This document shows, piece by piece, positions 46,022 through 57,863 of a stretch of 64,000 bases of DNA. Below the pieces are notes generated by a model, which was not told where the DNA came from, ran no database searches, and saw only the letters and a list, made by a program, of their open reading frames with translations. Every line of letters begins with the position of its first letter. Positions within the stretch are counted from its first letter, which is position 1. The position numbers were made by a program, and so were the translations under genes. The stretch comes from Larix kaempferi (taxonomy: Eukaryota; Streptophyta; Pinopsida; Pinales; Pinaceae): assembly GCA_027924585.1 (NCBI GenBank), contig BSBM01000370.1, positions 24,299,501 through 24,363,500 on the forward strand, read 5' to 3'.

Positions 46022-47944
46022 ATGAATTCAGACATTTTCTTCCAAATAACAAGGTGTATGAATGAAATATATGAGAATCTATCTCGCTATAGAGGGCAGT
46101 TGGAAGAAAATAATGAAAGTCAGTCAACATATCAATATGGGAATGATTATGTACATAATTCTTATGACTCTCATCATTCTTTTCATTCTTCAAATAAAAA
46201 TATTAACCCAATTAATTCAAACAAAAGTCAATCTCAACCAAGGCCTTGCAACCAAAGCATTCGGTCAAATGACTCTAGCATTCAAGTCAGACATCCAAAA
46301 CTAATCCCTAGTAGAATGGTCAAAGTTATTAAAAATCCAGCTAAGCCATCTCCTTTTGACTTTTCTGAAATTCATGGGGCACCTCACCTTATGCCAAATA
46401 ATTACTCTGAATGGTTGCCTCGTTTCTATGGAAATTATTTTGAGTCAATTGAAAATCACTTACAAAGATTTTGGGATTATATGGAAGTTAGGGGTGCTGA
46501 TGATGAAGATGTTTATATGCGGGCCCTGGGTGAGACATTAGGTGGAAATGCCGGATTATGGTTTGATAATTTAGCCCCAGGATCCATCACTGGATATGAT
46601 ATGTTTGTTGGGTTATTAAAGAATAAATGGGGTAGTAATATTGAAGAATCCTTAACAGAGACATCAAGCAATAACTGTGTTGTTGAGGATCAATTTGATA
46701 AGGACCATGATAATAATAATGACACTTCAAATCAGTCCTTGAGTAGCCCTACCTTTGATCTTGAAGAAATTTCTGATTTTGTGTTGGTTGAGGATCCTTC
46801 AGAAAAGGAATTCCTTAATCATTCTATCATTAACAATCATTCAATTCCTTATCACCTTATTGAAGAAGAAGAAAGTGGAAACATTGACCAAGACCCTGTA
46901 GTGGCACTTTCACATGATCATGGTGCAAATAATCGAGATGTTCTAAATAAATTTGTTAATTTTATCCCTGATCAATTTAATGACAATGATCAAGTATCCT
47001 CTTGTGATTTTAATGATGAATCAATAAAAGGAGAGGATGAGCCAGTAGATCACACTAGATGCTCTAATCTTTGTTCCACTTCTTATAAGGAGTCTTTAAA
47101 TTTTTGTTTTTACATCCTTAGTCAAGATAGCTTCATCCATTTATTAGAGTCAGAATCTTGTCCTCAAATTAGATTTAATCAAAAGTTTGAAGTCATTCCT
47201 AGTGCTATTTTGAAAGGCCTTTCATTTTGTCAAATTTCAAGGCCAAATCTTTCTATCCATCTGGGAGACTGTTCATATTGGCAATCCACCCTCCCTTCCC
47301 AACTCTTTCAATCAGCTTTGGGTTGGTGCTCTAGTCAATTTGTTGCCTTGGAATGTTTCAATAGGAAGTATATGCACGATTACATAATTGGAGAAAAAGC
47401 ACTTCATTTCCCTTTTCAGTCACCTTGGAACAATTATGCTCATTGTCAAATTATCAATCATTTTTGGTGGCTAGAAAGGGTGTTTAAAGATCAATTTCAT
47501 CTTTTCTCCATTTTTGAGCCTCAAGTGGGCCTAGTTTTGATTATTCGTCTTTTAAGCCTTGATTTGTCCCCAATTGGTTTTTATTTGATCATCAGTCCAA
47601 AGGGGAAACAAATTGAATATGCAAGTGAAGTGAATGAGGAAAGTAGTCTATTAAATCAAACACCATATATTTTCCCTCCATCAATTTTAAACAATCATTT
47701 GCATAAATTTTATGATCCTATCAGTTCATTGATGGAGGATGTCTGCCTCAGTCAATATTCTCCCTGGGATGTTTTCATTTTGCACCATTCAAATCCTTTT
47801 TCAATTTCTGAACAAGTCAGGAAGATTGTGCTCTCAATTTCATTAATCTTTAATCTAATCGTGACTTGTTTTATCAACAAAAGTCAAAGAAAAATCGTTA
47901 ATTTATTTGATGAATGGTTGCACTGGATTTATGATTTTACCTAG
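46022..47944 (+). CDS. Gag-like protein of family X, copy B (640 aa)
   Basis: Homologous over its whole length to the 622-aa copy A protein and starts at the equivalent ATG. The Gag-like core and its flank (about residues 129-235) match copy A without an amino-acid change, from PNNYSEWLPRFYGNYFESIE onward. The N- and C-terminal parts carry scattered substitutions. They also carry whole-codon insertions: HSF-type residues near 53, VLVE near 260, and about a dozen residues (VNEESSLLNQT) near 535. All indels keep the frame. No zinc knuckle, protease or polymerase motifs are present. It probably encodes the structural protein of the particle; the C-terminal region remains unassigned. Confidence 0.87.
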   Translation: MNSDIFFQITRCMNEIYENLSRYRGQLEENNESQSTYQYGNDYVHNSYDSHHSFHSSNKNINPINSNKSQSQPRPCNQSIRSNDSSIQVRHPKLIPSRMVKVIKNPAKPSPFDFSEIHGAPHLMPNNYSEWLPRFYGNYFESIENHLQRFWDYMEVRGADDEDVYMRALGETLGGNAGLWFDNLAPGSITGYDMFVGLLKNKWGSNIEESLTETSSNNCVVEDQFDKDHDNNNDTSNQSLSSPTFDLEEISDFVLVEDPSEKEFLNHSIINNHSIPYHLIEEEESGNIDQDPVVALSHDHGANNRDVLNKFVNFIPDQFNDNDQVSSCDFNDESIKGEDEPVDHTRCSNLCSTSYKESLNFCFYILSQDSFIHLLESESCPQIRFNQKFEVIPSAILKGLSFCQISRPNLSIHLGDCSYWQSTLPSQLFQSALGWCSSQFVALECFNRKYMHDYIIGEKALHFPFQSPWNNYAHCQIINHFWWLERVFKDQFHLFSIFEPQVGLVLIIRLLSLDLSPIGFYLIISPKGKQIEYASEVNEESSLLNQTPYIFPPSILNNHLHKFYDPISSLMEDVCLSQYSPWDVFILHHSNPFSISEQVRKIVLSISLIFNLIVTCFINKSQRKIVNLFDEWLHWIYDFT

Positions 47945-48466
47945 CATTTGTGTTGACTGGTTAGAGTAGGGTAGGTAGGTCTCGAATAAGCTCACTTGAG
48001 CAGTAGGATTTGTGTGATTTTTCTTTTTCTGTGTGTCGAGTATTGTCCCGTTTTCTTGTTTCTGCCTGAGTTTTCCTAAGCTTGTCTTTTCTCCTGCATA
48101 CATCTTTAAGAAATTATAGTTAGCATTTACATTATTGGCTGCCTGTGCAAGTTGAGATTTGCCTGATTTAAGAAGTATCCTTTTCCTCCTGCACAGTAAA
48201 TAAAAATGAGAATAATATATGCCATGTTAGTTTATATTTATACGCATTTTCAGTTTATGTTTTCAGTTTTATTTTATTTTTATCCCATACATGCTCCATG
48301 ATGGTATTCTAGTTTTTGTGAGAGCAGGAACAGGTGCAAGATAAAAGCTGAAAGCAAGGATGGTGCAGTGCTGGATTGAAGATTGATGCAGAGCAGTTCG
48401 AGACCAGAGATTCTGAGGTTCTCAAGCGCTCTCTCCCTTAGAGCACTTGTCCTAGCTGGAGCCAGA

Positions 48467-51400
48467 TGTTATCACACCATAGTAGCAGGGCTACTATTCT
48501 TGTACAGCAGATATCTGCACATTCCAGAGCTTCCTTTATTCCAGAGCATGACTATATATTTTGGATCACCCATGATCAGAGCAGTACATTTTTCAGATTT
48601 TATGACCTTGTGTCAAGGCTGAGCCTTGAGAGTTCAGATTTGATGACTGATGTGACCACTTATCCCATTACAGTTTCAGTTCAGTGCCTAGAGATATATT
48701 GCAGCAGTGTTTCAGATGATGCATGATGATGATTATTATGATGATGTTGTATGATCTATGGATATGTTCTCACTGACTGTGGATTATTATCTTGTTGATT
48801 TAGTCATGATCATGGCATGTGCTTGGTATATTATTCCTGATGTGGCAAACTATTTTAAAATGAACTGTAAATCATAAATTGGACAATTACTTGCACTTTT
48901 AGGTCATTTAACAAAACTTACTGGTATTTCACCTTACATAGACATGGTCTTTCCCCGACACCAGTTGTCTGCTAGTGTAGGGTCCATATTCACTTGTCTC
49001 CATCCATACATGACCTTCCTGTTTGACTTTAAACCCTGACTTGTCTCATTTGACTTTCTGATACTGAGGACTTCCCCATTTTTCTACCTCTGTGTTTGGA
49101 CCGCATCCCTGTTATTCAGTGTCTCGGCTCTGAGTTGGTGACAGAACTTGCCTTTGGTGAGTTGGATTGTAGGCCTAAATCATTCTGGTCGGTTGTCCCG
49201 ATGTTTGGCATTGGCTCGAACTCCCCCTAGTCACTTGAGATGTTGTTGGCTAAAACTGAAAGCTCATGTTCTACCTATGGAAACTAAAAAATTCGCCCAT
49301 GGAAACAAAAAAAAGGGCAAGAGCAATGAAAAGCTAAAAATACTCCTCGAAGAGTATAAGAAAGGTCCAAAAAGCAATGGTTCTTAAAAGTTATATCTAA
49401 ACAATTGCTGACCTTATAAATATGTGAAAAACATGCCCTGGATGCAAGCTGCAACTAGTTGTGCTTCTCAGCACATCTGAAATCCGAAGGGTTATGTAGG
49501 CCAAAAAGGCCATGGAAATAAAATTGAATGATCCTAATGAACCTGGATCAACTTGATGTAGACATGATGCCTAAGTTGAATAAGCACTCTCTAAACAACT
49601 TATCCATTTGTGAGGCACAGCCATCCCCCGTGTTCTTTTGTCCAGCACAGAGTTTGTAGTTTCCCCCTTCTCCCAGTCCAAAGTATTTTTGAGTTAAGTT
49701 AGACAAGTCAAACCCTTGGCCCAACCTTGCTCCTAGCCTTCATCCTTCACTAGCAGTTTGACCATGTCCAATGGGTGAGTTTGTCATTTGAACTATTGTG
49801 CAAGTAATTTTATATAATCACGGAATATGTTAACTTGATTAATGCCACTGAATGGAATTTATACTTTGAGCTTAGCTGTGGGAATGATTAGAGAAACATT
49901 GTCTTAGTCTACTGATGTGATTTATCCTTGATTATATATTCTTGGGATCCGTGATGATGTGGGCCATGTATGGATGATTATTGATGATGATTTATGGTCC
50001 CACATGTTTGATGATGATATCATATGATGGACATATGATGCAGATGATGTTTGATCCGGTTCAGCAGGTTTATTATTATTTCAGATCAGCAGATTATACA
50101 TTGTCCATATATGGTGGACCCTACAGCTGGCCCATTAGGGCAACCCATGATGTATGAGTACTCATTCCTAGTGGATTTGGGTCTTCTGGATCCATTGAGA
50201 CGCTTATCTTTCAGTTCCGGGCACTTCTGACAGTGATTGATGCAGTTTTACACTTGCTGACCAGATTTGGGGCTGATTTCCCAGCCTGAGCAGCAGGGGC
50301 CCCGAGAGGCCAGTTCACCTAGGGCGCTGATGATGGAGGGGGTGGTCCAGCCACTTGTTATTACCATTTATCCCCCCTTCCGGAGAGCCTGGTGGGCTCA
50401 GATTGACAGCGCTAGCACCCCAGGAGGCAGTTTTGGCACTTTCACAGTTCCCGAGGCAGTTAAAAAATGGGAAAAGGTGGTCACTGAGGAAATCGATTTG
50501 GGCAATTGAGGCAAGGTTTTGGCATTTGGTTTTCACAGAGGTCTTCCAGGGCGGCATCACTACCTTCCAGTCAGTTTTCACCATGTGGGTATGCCCAGAT
50601 TGATCACAGGAGGACATCTACTGCTTGACTGTCATGGATTCTGAGGACAGTTTTGGTCATTTTTATTATATTGGACATATTTTATTATTTTTATTGTGCC
50701 TTGGGGATGAGCTAGTAAGGATTAAAACCTCCTAGCCCCACCATGAGCTTATATTGTTATGTCCTAGTCACCATGAGGTGGATTTTGATGCTTATATTTT
50801 CTCTTGTGGATGACGTCACCCCTCATTGTACCTTTTTAGTGGGGGCGCTATCATTATGTGGTTGATCCATGTGATATATTGTTATGATTTATTGTTAGCC
50901 GTTGATTAGATCTTGAGATCTTTTAATCTTAGCCACTCATGTAAAAAGTGGTTAGGATTGTACTCTCTCCCCATCCTATTTAAGGAGGGAGCCTCTCATT
51001 GTAAAATTCATCTAGAGATTTTTGGCTCTTGGCTCTTGGAATAAAATTTCTATCTTTTGGAGTACATGCTTGGATTGGAGTGGATGTTGGTTGTTTCGAT
51101 TGTAAATGCTATTGTCCATTGCACTGGAGGATCTTTTGTAGCTATCTTGCGTATTTGCCATACTTTATTTGCAGGTTGAGAGGGCGACTTTGACAAGTGC
51201 GAATTGGTGGGGAGGCTTGCCCTTCAAGCTTGGAAGAAGTCGTTTTGGGTTTGACAGGGAGTGGTTTTGCATTTGTGTCAACTATTCTATGTTTTTCTCT
51301 CTCTTGTTTGCATCTACCTTCAATTTGTTAAACTAATTGATGCTTTGCTCCTTGGCTTGACAGGTTAGAAGGAATCTCATGTGGCTTGGAAAAATCGATT

Positions 51401-52945
51401 TGGCAAGAGGGCTTCAACAATTCTCCATTTGATCTTTGGCAAAGTAATCCTCGTATCAACTAGCATTCATCTCTTCATCCAGGTATGTCCCAAGAGGTAT
51501 GATCTTCTCTTCCTTGAATCTTCCATAATTTCTAGATCACAAAAACCCTAATCAAATTAAAACCCTTGTTTTTGATATTTCTTAGATCTACTTAGATCTA
51601 GCCCTCTTTTTGAAAAGATATTGAAAACCCACCTCTATAGCATCCACCCCTAGTTGGATCTATAGTTTGGTGGTGATTGGCTAAAAATTGACACACTTTT
51701 CAATGTAAAAAGCTTTCTTGAACCTAAATCGATTTTCCTAAGAGAAGCTTGTTGGGCATGATCTAGCACATGGGTATATGAGATCCCACTTGATTTGACA
51801 TCTAGACATTTGATAACATATACCCATATCCTTACTTTGGTGAAAACTACCTTGTGGACATCTCTCCATGTTTTAAGGGGTTGAAACCCCCTTTTGATCC
51901 TCTTGGTATCTTAAAACTTAGATCTACTAAGATCTAGCCACTTGATTCACTTAAAACTTTGAAGGAACATAGATCGGGGTACTAACATCCCGGATCTACA
52001 TTTTGGTGGCCATTGGACTTGATTAGGTCCACCAAAACCCAATTTTTTACCCTCCTTGAGCAAGTCGCACCCCCTTGATTTTCTGAGTTGGTCCACTTCT
52101 AGGAAGTGGGTGTTTGAGTTTTTCGTGGATTTGGAATGCCCATGCCTTGAAACCTAGGTCTACACTGTCTGTTTGTCAAGATCCGCCTTGGGGATTGCAT
52201 TCCTTGTTTTAAGGGATTGTGGTCCACTTTTGGTCATCACTTAAAAACCTAGATCTAGTAAGATCCAACCATTGGATCTCATCCAGCCCACTTGATTTGG
52301 CTCCTAGGTGTCCCGATCTATACTTTGACATCCTTCTTGACTCCATTAGCCCATCCAACAAGGCACTAGTCCTTCTCCAAGCAAGGCGCACTTCTTGGGA
52401 TTAGTGTCAAACCCTAGATCTAGCACATGGGTAATCCTAGAACCAACTCCAATTTATAGATCTAACCTAGATCTAACCTATAGTACCATCCTCACACCTA
52501 ACTTCACCTTGTGGGTCCATCTAGAACCATTTCACACTTCCCAAGAAACTAGACCCACTTGTGCAAACACATGGTACTATACTTAGTAATCATACCCCAA
52601 CATGTGGCCTAAACCATACATAGGTTGAAACACTAACTATCCATTACACCACCATCAACCATTCCTTAACTCTTAGGTCCACTTAGGCTTGCATTGGTTT
52701 CCGTAACTCATCCTTTACCTATCCTTAGAAACCTTTGTTTGGATCCAATCAACTGTGATTGGGGTATAGGGTCTCCCCCTTGGTCTAGTTACACCTTGAC
52801 CTAAAGCGAAGAGTGCCTCGGTTGACGTGACTCCCACATTGCATTGGGAACCGTGGCATCTCTTGGGTCACCTCTTTAGTTGCCTATCTCCTCTACCGTC
52901 CCTGATGGGATACCTCTAGGGGCAACTACAAGTTGTGTGATAACA
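48467..52945 (+). repeat. Copy B 3' LTR (4479 bp)
   Basis: Equal in length to the 5' LTR. Differences noticed include G/T at the CCCGAT(G/T)TTTGG site, A/G in ACAATT(A/G)CTTG, and C/A in TTTTGC(C/A)TTTGTG. The bases just before it again lack a canonical polypurine tract. Confidence 0.95.
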
Positions 52946-52950
52946 GTACC
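52946..52950. repeat. Target site duplication GTACC, right of copy B
   Basis: Matches 41155..41159 and lies in the DUF659 coding sequence of the hAT transposase. Confidence 0.95.
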
Positions 52951-53715
52951 TTTAGGGCAATGTACCAAGAAATTGATAAGGGTCCTACCCTTCTTATCTG
53001 TCCAACCATCGGACATCAATGTGCATCCTGAGATCTCCCATGACTCTTTGAATTCCTCCAATCTAGTGTTGATGTCCTTCTTCTCTGCTTGAAGAATAGG
53101 CCCCCGAATCTCTTCATATGTAGGGCACTTGTACCCTAGGCCAACAATAGCAATGGCATCACACATTGGCTGAAAAAAGGGATTGTTTCTTGTGATGGTA
53201 AGAGGCAAGTCGCTCCAGAAAAGCATCCTCCCCATAAGCCTATCTGCTTCTTCCTTCTCCTTTTTTTTAATCATAGACTTGATGGAAGGTTGAGCACCAC
53301 TTCTAGTCCGTGGAACAAAGAAAGATGAGGCAACCCTCATGCTAGGTGAATCCATGGCAGTGGAGCCCCCAGCACTACCCTCCGTGTAATGATCATGTGT
53401 CCCTGAACTCCTAGCCACTCCACCAGTTGCAAGTTCAGCTCTATTAGCAGCTGACTCTTCCCTTTTTCTATCCTTTGCGTGAATTGAATCATGGGCACTT
53501 CTCATAATCTCGGGGGTAACTGCATTACAAAGCCCCACATCATTGCCTGGGAGTTTTGCCAAATGGTACTTCAACCTGCTAATGCCTCCCGTCATAAATT
53601 GCCCACACAATTTGCAATTCATTCGCTGCCGGTTTGTTCCATCTTGAGCCTCCCCATATTGCCAAAATGGGTCCAATGCCTTTGGTATTTTTGCAATGGA
53701 AATTGACAGCCTCAC
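52951..53715 (-). CDS. hAT transposase, N-terminal part (BED finger and start of DUF659)
   Basis: Starts at ATG 53715, just after a likely acceptor (TGCCTCAG), so a non-coding first exon may lie in 53730..54640. A BED-type zinc finger has C34, C37, H51 and C63 in NCKLCGQFMTGGISRLKYHL. A Ser/Arg-rich linker follows. DUF659 begins at about residue 165 with MLFWSDLPLTITRNNPFFQP and SGCTLMSDGWTDKKGRTLIN, where the Asp of SDGWT is the likely first catalytic acid. The frame ends at HCPKGT where copy B is inserted; codons downstream of 52951 in the track belong to LTR. The BED finger would bind the subterminal repeats. Confidence 0.92.
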
Positions 53716-53727
53716 AAATCAAACCTG

Positions 53728-54649
53728 AGGCACAAAAAAACAAAAAAAAAGACATTAGGAAAAGAAATGAACATTCTAGTTTAAACTTAAAATTTTTAAA
53801 ACTTTGAAAGTTAAAATTTTAAAAAATCAGTCCTGCTTAGCTCTCATTTAATTTCTAATTTTTAAAAAATTTAAACAATTCACTATTCAGTATTTTCTTA
53901 AATTTTAAACTTAAATTTTGTTTAAGTTTTGAAGTTTTTATTATTTAAAATTTTAACACAGTCCCAAAACTAGGGCTGTGTCCCGTCAAATTGTCAAATG
54001 TTAAAATTTAAAACCCTAAGTTCTAAGTTCTACTTCTAACAGTAAAAAATAAACTAACATTAAAATCATTAAAAAATAAAAATTAAACACTAACCTGGAA
54101 TCCGCGACCTCCTCAAGTCTTTGTTGTCGGCCCTGTATGCCCAGTTCGGACCACGATTTTCGTGGATGAAGATTCTTTGCTGCTGGCCCTCGATGCCCAG
54201 TTCAATGTCTTTGGAGTATCGGACCACGATTTTCGTGGATGAAGGGTGAGCCGTGAGCGTGCTGCGTGAGTCGTGACAGTGGTCACGTGGACCGGGACGG
54301 TGGTGTGCTCAGTGCTGCGCGCCCTAAAATACGCAGATTTCAACCTGAAATCGTGCCCTATGCTCATTTTGCAAGTGAAATCGTGCCCTATGCTCGTTTT
54401 GCAAGTGAAATCGTGCCCTCTCTGCTCGTTTTCAAAGTGAAAAATGAACCCAAAAAAAGCCCATTTTGCCTTTAACAGACCCGACAGGCACCTCCGCGAT
54501 TTTTTCAATTGTGGCGCGATTTTTTCCAAATTTCGCGATGTACGATTTTTTCAAAAACCCGCGCAAATTTCACCGGAAAAAATCGCCGGTTCGAAAATCT
54601 CGCGATTTTTCGGGACATTGGCGAAAAATCGGCGATTCTTTCTTCTATG
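53728..54649 (-). other. hAT 5' non-coding region with palindromic and tandem repeats
   Basis: No reliable gene. CCACGATTTTCGTGG, a 6-bp inverted repeat around TTT, occurs at 54151..54165 and 54224..54238. Three tandem units of 30, 30 and 32 bp beginning GAAATCGTGCCCT occupy 54347..54438. From about 54490 to the end there are many CGCGATTTTT-type motifs. These are candidate transposase-binding subterminal repeats and the promoter region. Confidence 0.6.
54347..54438. repeat. Tandem repeat, three units of about 30 bp
   Basis: GAAATCGTGCCCTATGCTC-type units start at 54347, 54377 and 54407; the third is 2 bp longer. Confidence 0.85.
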
Positions 54650-54657
54650 ATTTACAG
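54650..54657. repeat. 8-bp target site duplication ATTTACAG, right end of hAT
   Basis: Matches 38940..38947 exactly and abuts the terminal CTATG. Confidence 0.92.
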
Positions 54658-54681
54658 TCATGTTTTCCCATGAATGATTCA

Positions 54682-54796
54682 GAAAAAATAAAAATAAAAA
54701 TAAAAATAAATAAATAAATAAAAATAAAAATAAATAAATAAATAAAAATAAAAATAAATAAATAAAAAATAAAATAAAATAAATAAATAAATAAAT
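54682..54796. repeat. AAAT/AAAAT microsatellite
   Basis: About 115 bp of mixed AAAT and AAAAT units beginning 25 bp outside the hAT right end. The minus-strand frames of Phe/Ile/Tyr across it are artefacts. Confidence 0.95.
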
Positions 54797-55549
54797 TGGA
54801 GTTTGCTACTGAGGATGAAATGCATATATTTTCCAACAAACAGTATCTTTAGATTTTTGTATGTTTTTGTTACAACTTTATCTAGCACACTAAGTGATAA
54901 AATCCTAAATCACTAGGTTAAAACAAATTGAACTAAGAGGGGGGCACTGTCACCTCACCACCCTCTTCTTCTATTTAGTGTTAGTTCTCCTCTAGCGCAA
55001 GGGAGGCTTCCCTACTATTAAGAATGCTAAAGACTAGGATTGAATGCTCAAGGGAGAAAGATACTTTAGCAAATGAATGGGGTTTGGATATGAATATGAA
55101 AGTTAGTGATAGCATGGAAAGGGGCTAGTGCCTAGAATCCATTGGGTGGATGGGGTCATAAGTATAGATCTATGAATGAGGCACTTGAAATGAAAGAGGG
55201 ACATATGATTGCATAGTCCAATCGTCCTACTAAACCATCAAAGGGATAGATCAAGTGGTTATATAAATTACTTCTCACAACAAGGATGAATTTACAATGG
55301 AGCAATTTATTACATTGTCACTTTAAGTTTAAATATTGCAATAACAAGGAAATATATGAATAACAATCATGAAATGTAAGAGGAGAGGAATTTCCTACTT
55401 AACAAGTTCAAATGAAAATAATTACCACAAGAGTTGCTTCAAGTATGCACCCATCACAATAACATCTTCTCATGACAAATTTCAGCATCAAGACTCACTA
55501 GCATATTCTTCATTATATTCCCCAAGCACCAAAATATTTACAAGGCTAT
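54797..55549. other. Unassigned stretch, diverged copy of 37.9-38.5 kb
   Basis: No gene. The stretch around 54975..55050 (TTCTCCTCTAGCGCAAGGGA...) resembles 37995..38055 and the likeness seems to continue for some hundred bases. The two flank the hAT element on opposite sides in the same orientation. Confidence 0.35.
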
Positions 55550-57863
55550 TGTTATCACACAACTTGTAGTTGCCCCAAAAGGTGATCTTATCTAGGATGG
55601 TAGAGGTGTTGGAAAACTAAAGAGGTGACCTAAGAGGGCTTCGATTCCCAAGGATATATGGTTGTCAAGCAAATCGAGGCACTCTTCACTTTAGATCAAG
55701 CTAATGCATGACCAAGGGGGAGACCCTAGCTAGCGAACCTACTCTAGACACTCTAGGAAGATGTGAAGTGGAAAAGAGAGAGATCAAGAGTAAGTAGATC
55801 TAGATCTAGGAAAGATGGGTGGCAGTCAAATAGAGTTAGGGCTTGATTGAGGAGGCTTATGAGAGAGGTAAATGCTCAACCAAGGAAAGATTATGCCACC
55901 AAAGGAGTTAAATGAGTAAATCTAGATAGATCTAATGCCAATCTAGAAAACCCAAGCGGGTCCACCTTTGATTTAGTAAAAAATGAGTGAGGTGGGGCCC
56001 ACTTTGTGAAATTAGGATAGGAAAGGCACTAGAAAGGTGGCTAAGTGATGGATCTGAGGTTTTAAGGACAAATTAGCAACACCCAAATGACAGATCTGTG
56101 AAAATGACTGAAAACCCACAAGTGCATCCTTCCCTAGAGATGGCCAATACTTGGATCAGAGGGTAAATGGAGTCAAATTTCCGCCAAACTTGGTCTCTAA
56201 GGTTTATTAATTATTTAAGAAGTGGGTTTCAGTTATTAAGCCCAAATTATCGCCATATCTATCAGATCTATAAAAGAAGGGTTTTAACAATGAGGGTTTT
56301 GACTAACCAATGGGTAAAATGCATGAAAACCAATACGTACCTTGTATATCTTACCTCAAATGCTTGCGATCACCAAGTACATTGATGATCCTTTCGATTA
56401 GTTACAATTCCAAGCAAGATCTAGTTGATTCCAAGCTAAAACATCCTAGTCCAAGGAGGAAGTGTGTCTTCTTTTACCTGCAAATTCAAACAACCCAAGC
56501 TAGATTTGATCCACAAATAAAAGAGGAACTATGCATGACAGATCACGGAGAATAAATCAATGGACAAAATCACAATTGAAAAACTCCCTGAGATATGAAA
56601 ACGCCTTTCCCAAGAAGAGATGGGGAACCCCCACAATCGCCCCTCCAAGCAAGTCGCACCCTGCAGAAGATGAATTCAGCCCCCCAAAGAAGATGTTGAA
56701 ATCACCTGTAAATCACTTAGATGTCTAAAAGAAAAGATTTCCAATCATGTACGAGAACATTCATCAAAGCATGAGAAGAAGATCTGCAAAATAATATTTT
56801 ATTCCAAGAGTTCAAGAGCCCAAAGATGCCTTTACAATGAGGGGGGTCTCTTCCTTAAATAGGAATGAGAGAGACCAAAACCCTAACCACTTTTTGAATG
56901 AGTGGTGGAGATCAAAAGATATACAATAATAATTGACGGCTATGATGAGCCAGAAATACAATACAAGGATCAACTCATGAATAGACGGGGTGCGCACTCA
57001 CTAAGTGGCCCTAGGGGGTTGCACCACATGACAAGTGACTAGGACAAGTGTAATAAGCACATGGTGGGGCTAGGAGGTGTTTATATCCTTCACTAGCATC
57101 ACCCCATGGCACAATGATAAATAATATCACAAAGTGACCAAATGACCAAATCGTGGCCCCCTCAAAAGCATAATAAAACATCAAAATAATAGCCCGGTGT
57201 GTGTGTGGACCCCACTGAATGCTGCAAGCTGTGCCGGAAGGCGTGGGATGCATCACAAATAACCTCTGAACAAACCTTATGCCAATTCCTTGCCTCAATT
57301 TCCCAGATCAATTTCCTTAGTGGCCATTTTATTCCATTTTTAATCCTCAGAAAATCACGTGTAAAGTAATAAAATGCCTGTAGCTCTCTGCTTGGTGCCC
57401 CGGGCACAAATATGACTGTACCAAAATGTCTGGGGGTATGGTAATATGGTAATAACAAGTGGTTAGAACCCATACTCCCTCTATAGCACCCTAGGAGAAC
57501 CAAATAAAAATCCAACAGTGTTGTCAGGCCATTTTATAATGGCAAATCTACAATAAAGTGACAATCTTAGTGAAATCTCATCTGGAAGTGCCTATAACGA
57601 AAATCTGAGTGTGCCAATGGACTCATAAGGTCCAAATGTACTAGAGATGAGTACTATACACCCTGTGACCACCTGGATAATCATCTGCAGAGTGAAGATG
57701 AAACCTACAAAAAAACCTTGTACTTTGGAAAATACCTGCAAAACTAATATACTCAAGCGAAAAGCATAGATTTATAGTTACTTGTGCTAGATTGTTAGCC
57801 CTCTTGAAATATAAATCTATAACTTAAAAATCCTAAGTACATAAGCAATACACAATATCACCT
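55550..57863 (-). repeat. Diverged family X LTR on the minus strand, upper end unclear
   Basis: Starts TGTTATCACACAACTTGTAGTTGCC, the reverse complement of the family X LTR end, and continues with the U5 signature. On the minus strand TATTTAA lies at 56855..56861 and AATAAA at 56798..56803. U3 similarity to copy A is visible at 57270..57330, 57400..57500 and about 57590..57690. No GTGTGATAACA end or matching GCTAT duplication was found, so it is truncated or interrupted near 57.86 kb. Confidence 0.7.

Larger units (their letters stand above)
41160..52945 (+). mobile_element. Family X copy B: complete two-LTR element
   Basis: An 11,786-bp insertion in the hAT transposase gene with GTACC duplications. 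Two 4479-bp LTRs (41160..45638 and 48467..52945) enclose a 2828-bp internal region with three PBS copies and a 640-aa Gag-like ORF. I noticed at least seven base differences between its LTRs, against four among the three LTRs of copy A, so both are young and copy B is probably somewhat older. There are no enzyme genes. This copy shows the normal monomer architecture of the family. Confidence 0.95.
38948..54649 (-). mobile_element. hAT DNA transposon, split by family X copy B
   Basis: Bounded by 8-bp duplications and short inverted ends: CATAGTGGAAAACATCGGC at the left against CATAGAAGAAAGAATCGCC read inward from the right, 14 of 19 matching. Removing copy B and its 5-bp duplication leaves about 3.9 kb. 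Subterminal DNA is full of ATCGGC / CGATTTTT motifs, in line with hAT transposase binding repeats. It encodes a BED-DUF659-hATC transposase on the minus strand in at least three exons. The gene would be complete but for the LTR insertion. Confidence 0.92.

Noticed and set aside
54113-54529. Minus-strand frame of 138 codons as an extra hAT gene
   Set aside because: It is formed by the 30-bp tandem repeats and palindromes of the transposon end and has no recognisable domain.
54645-54888. Minus-strand Phe/Ile/Tyr-rich frames as membrane proteins
   Set aside because: They are translations of the AAAT/AAAAT microsatellite.
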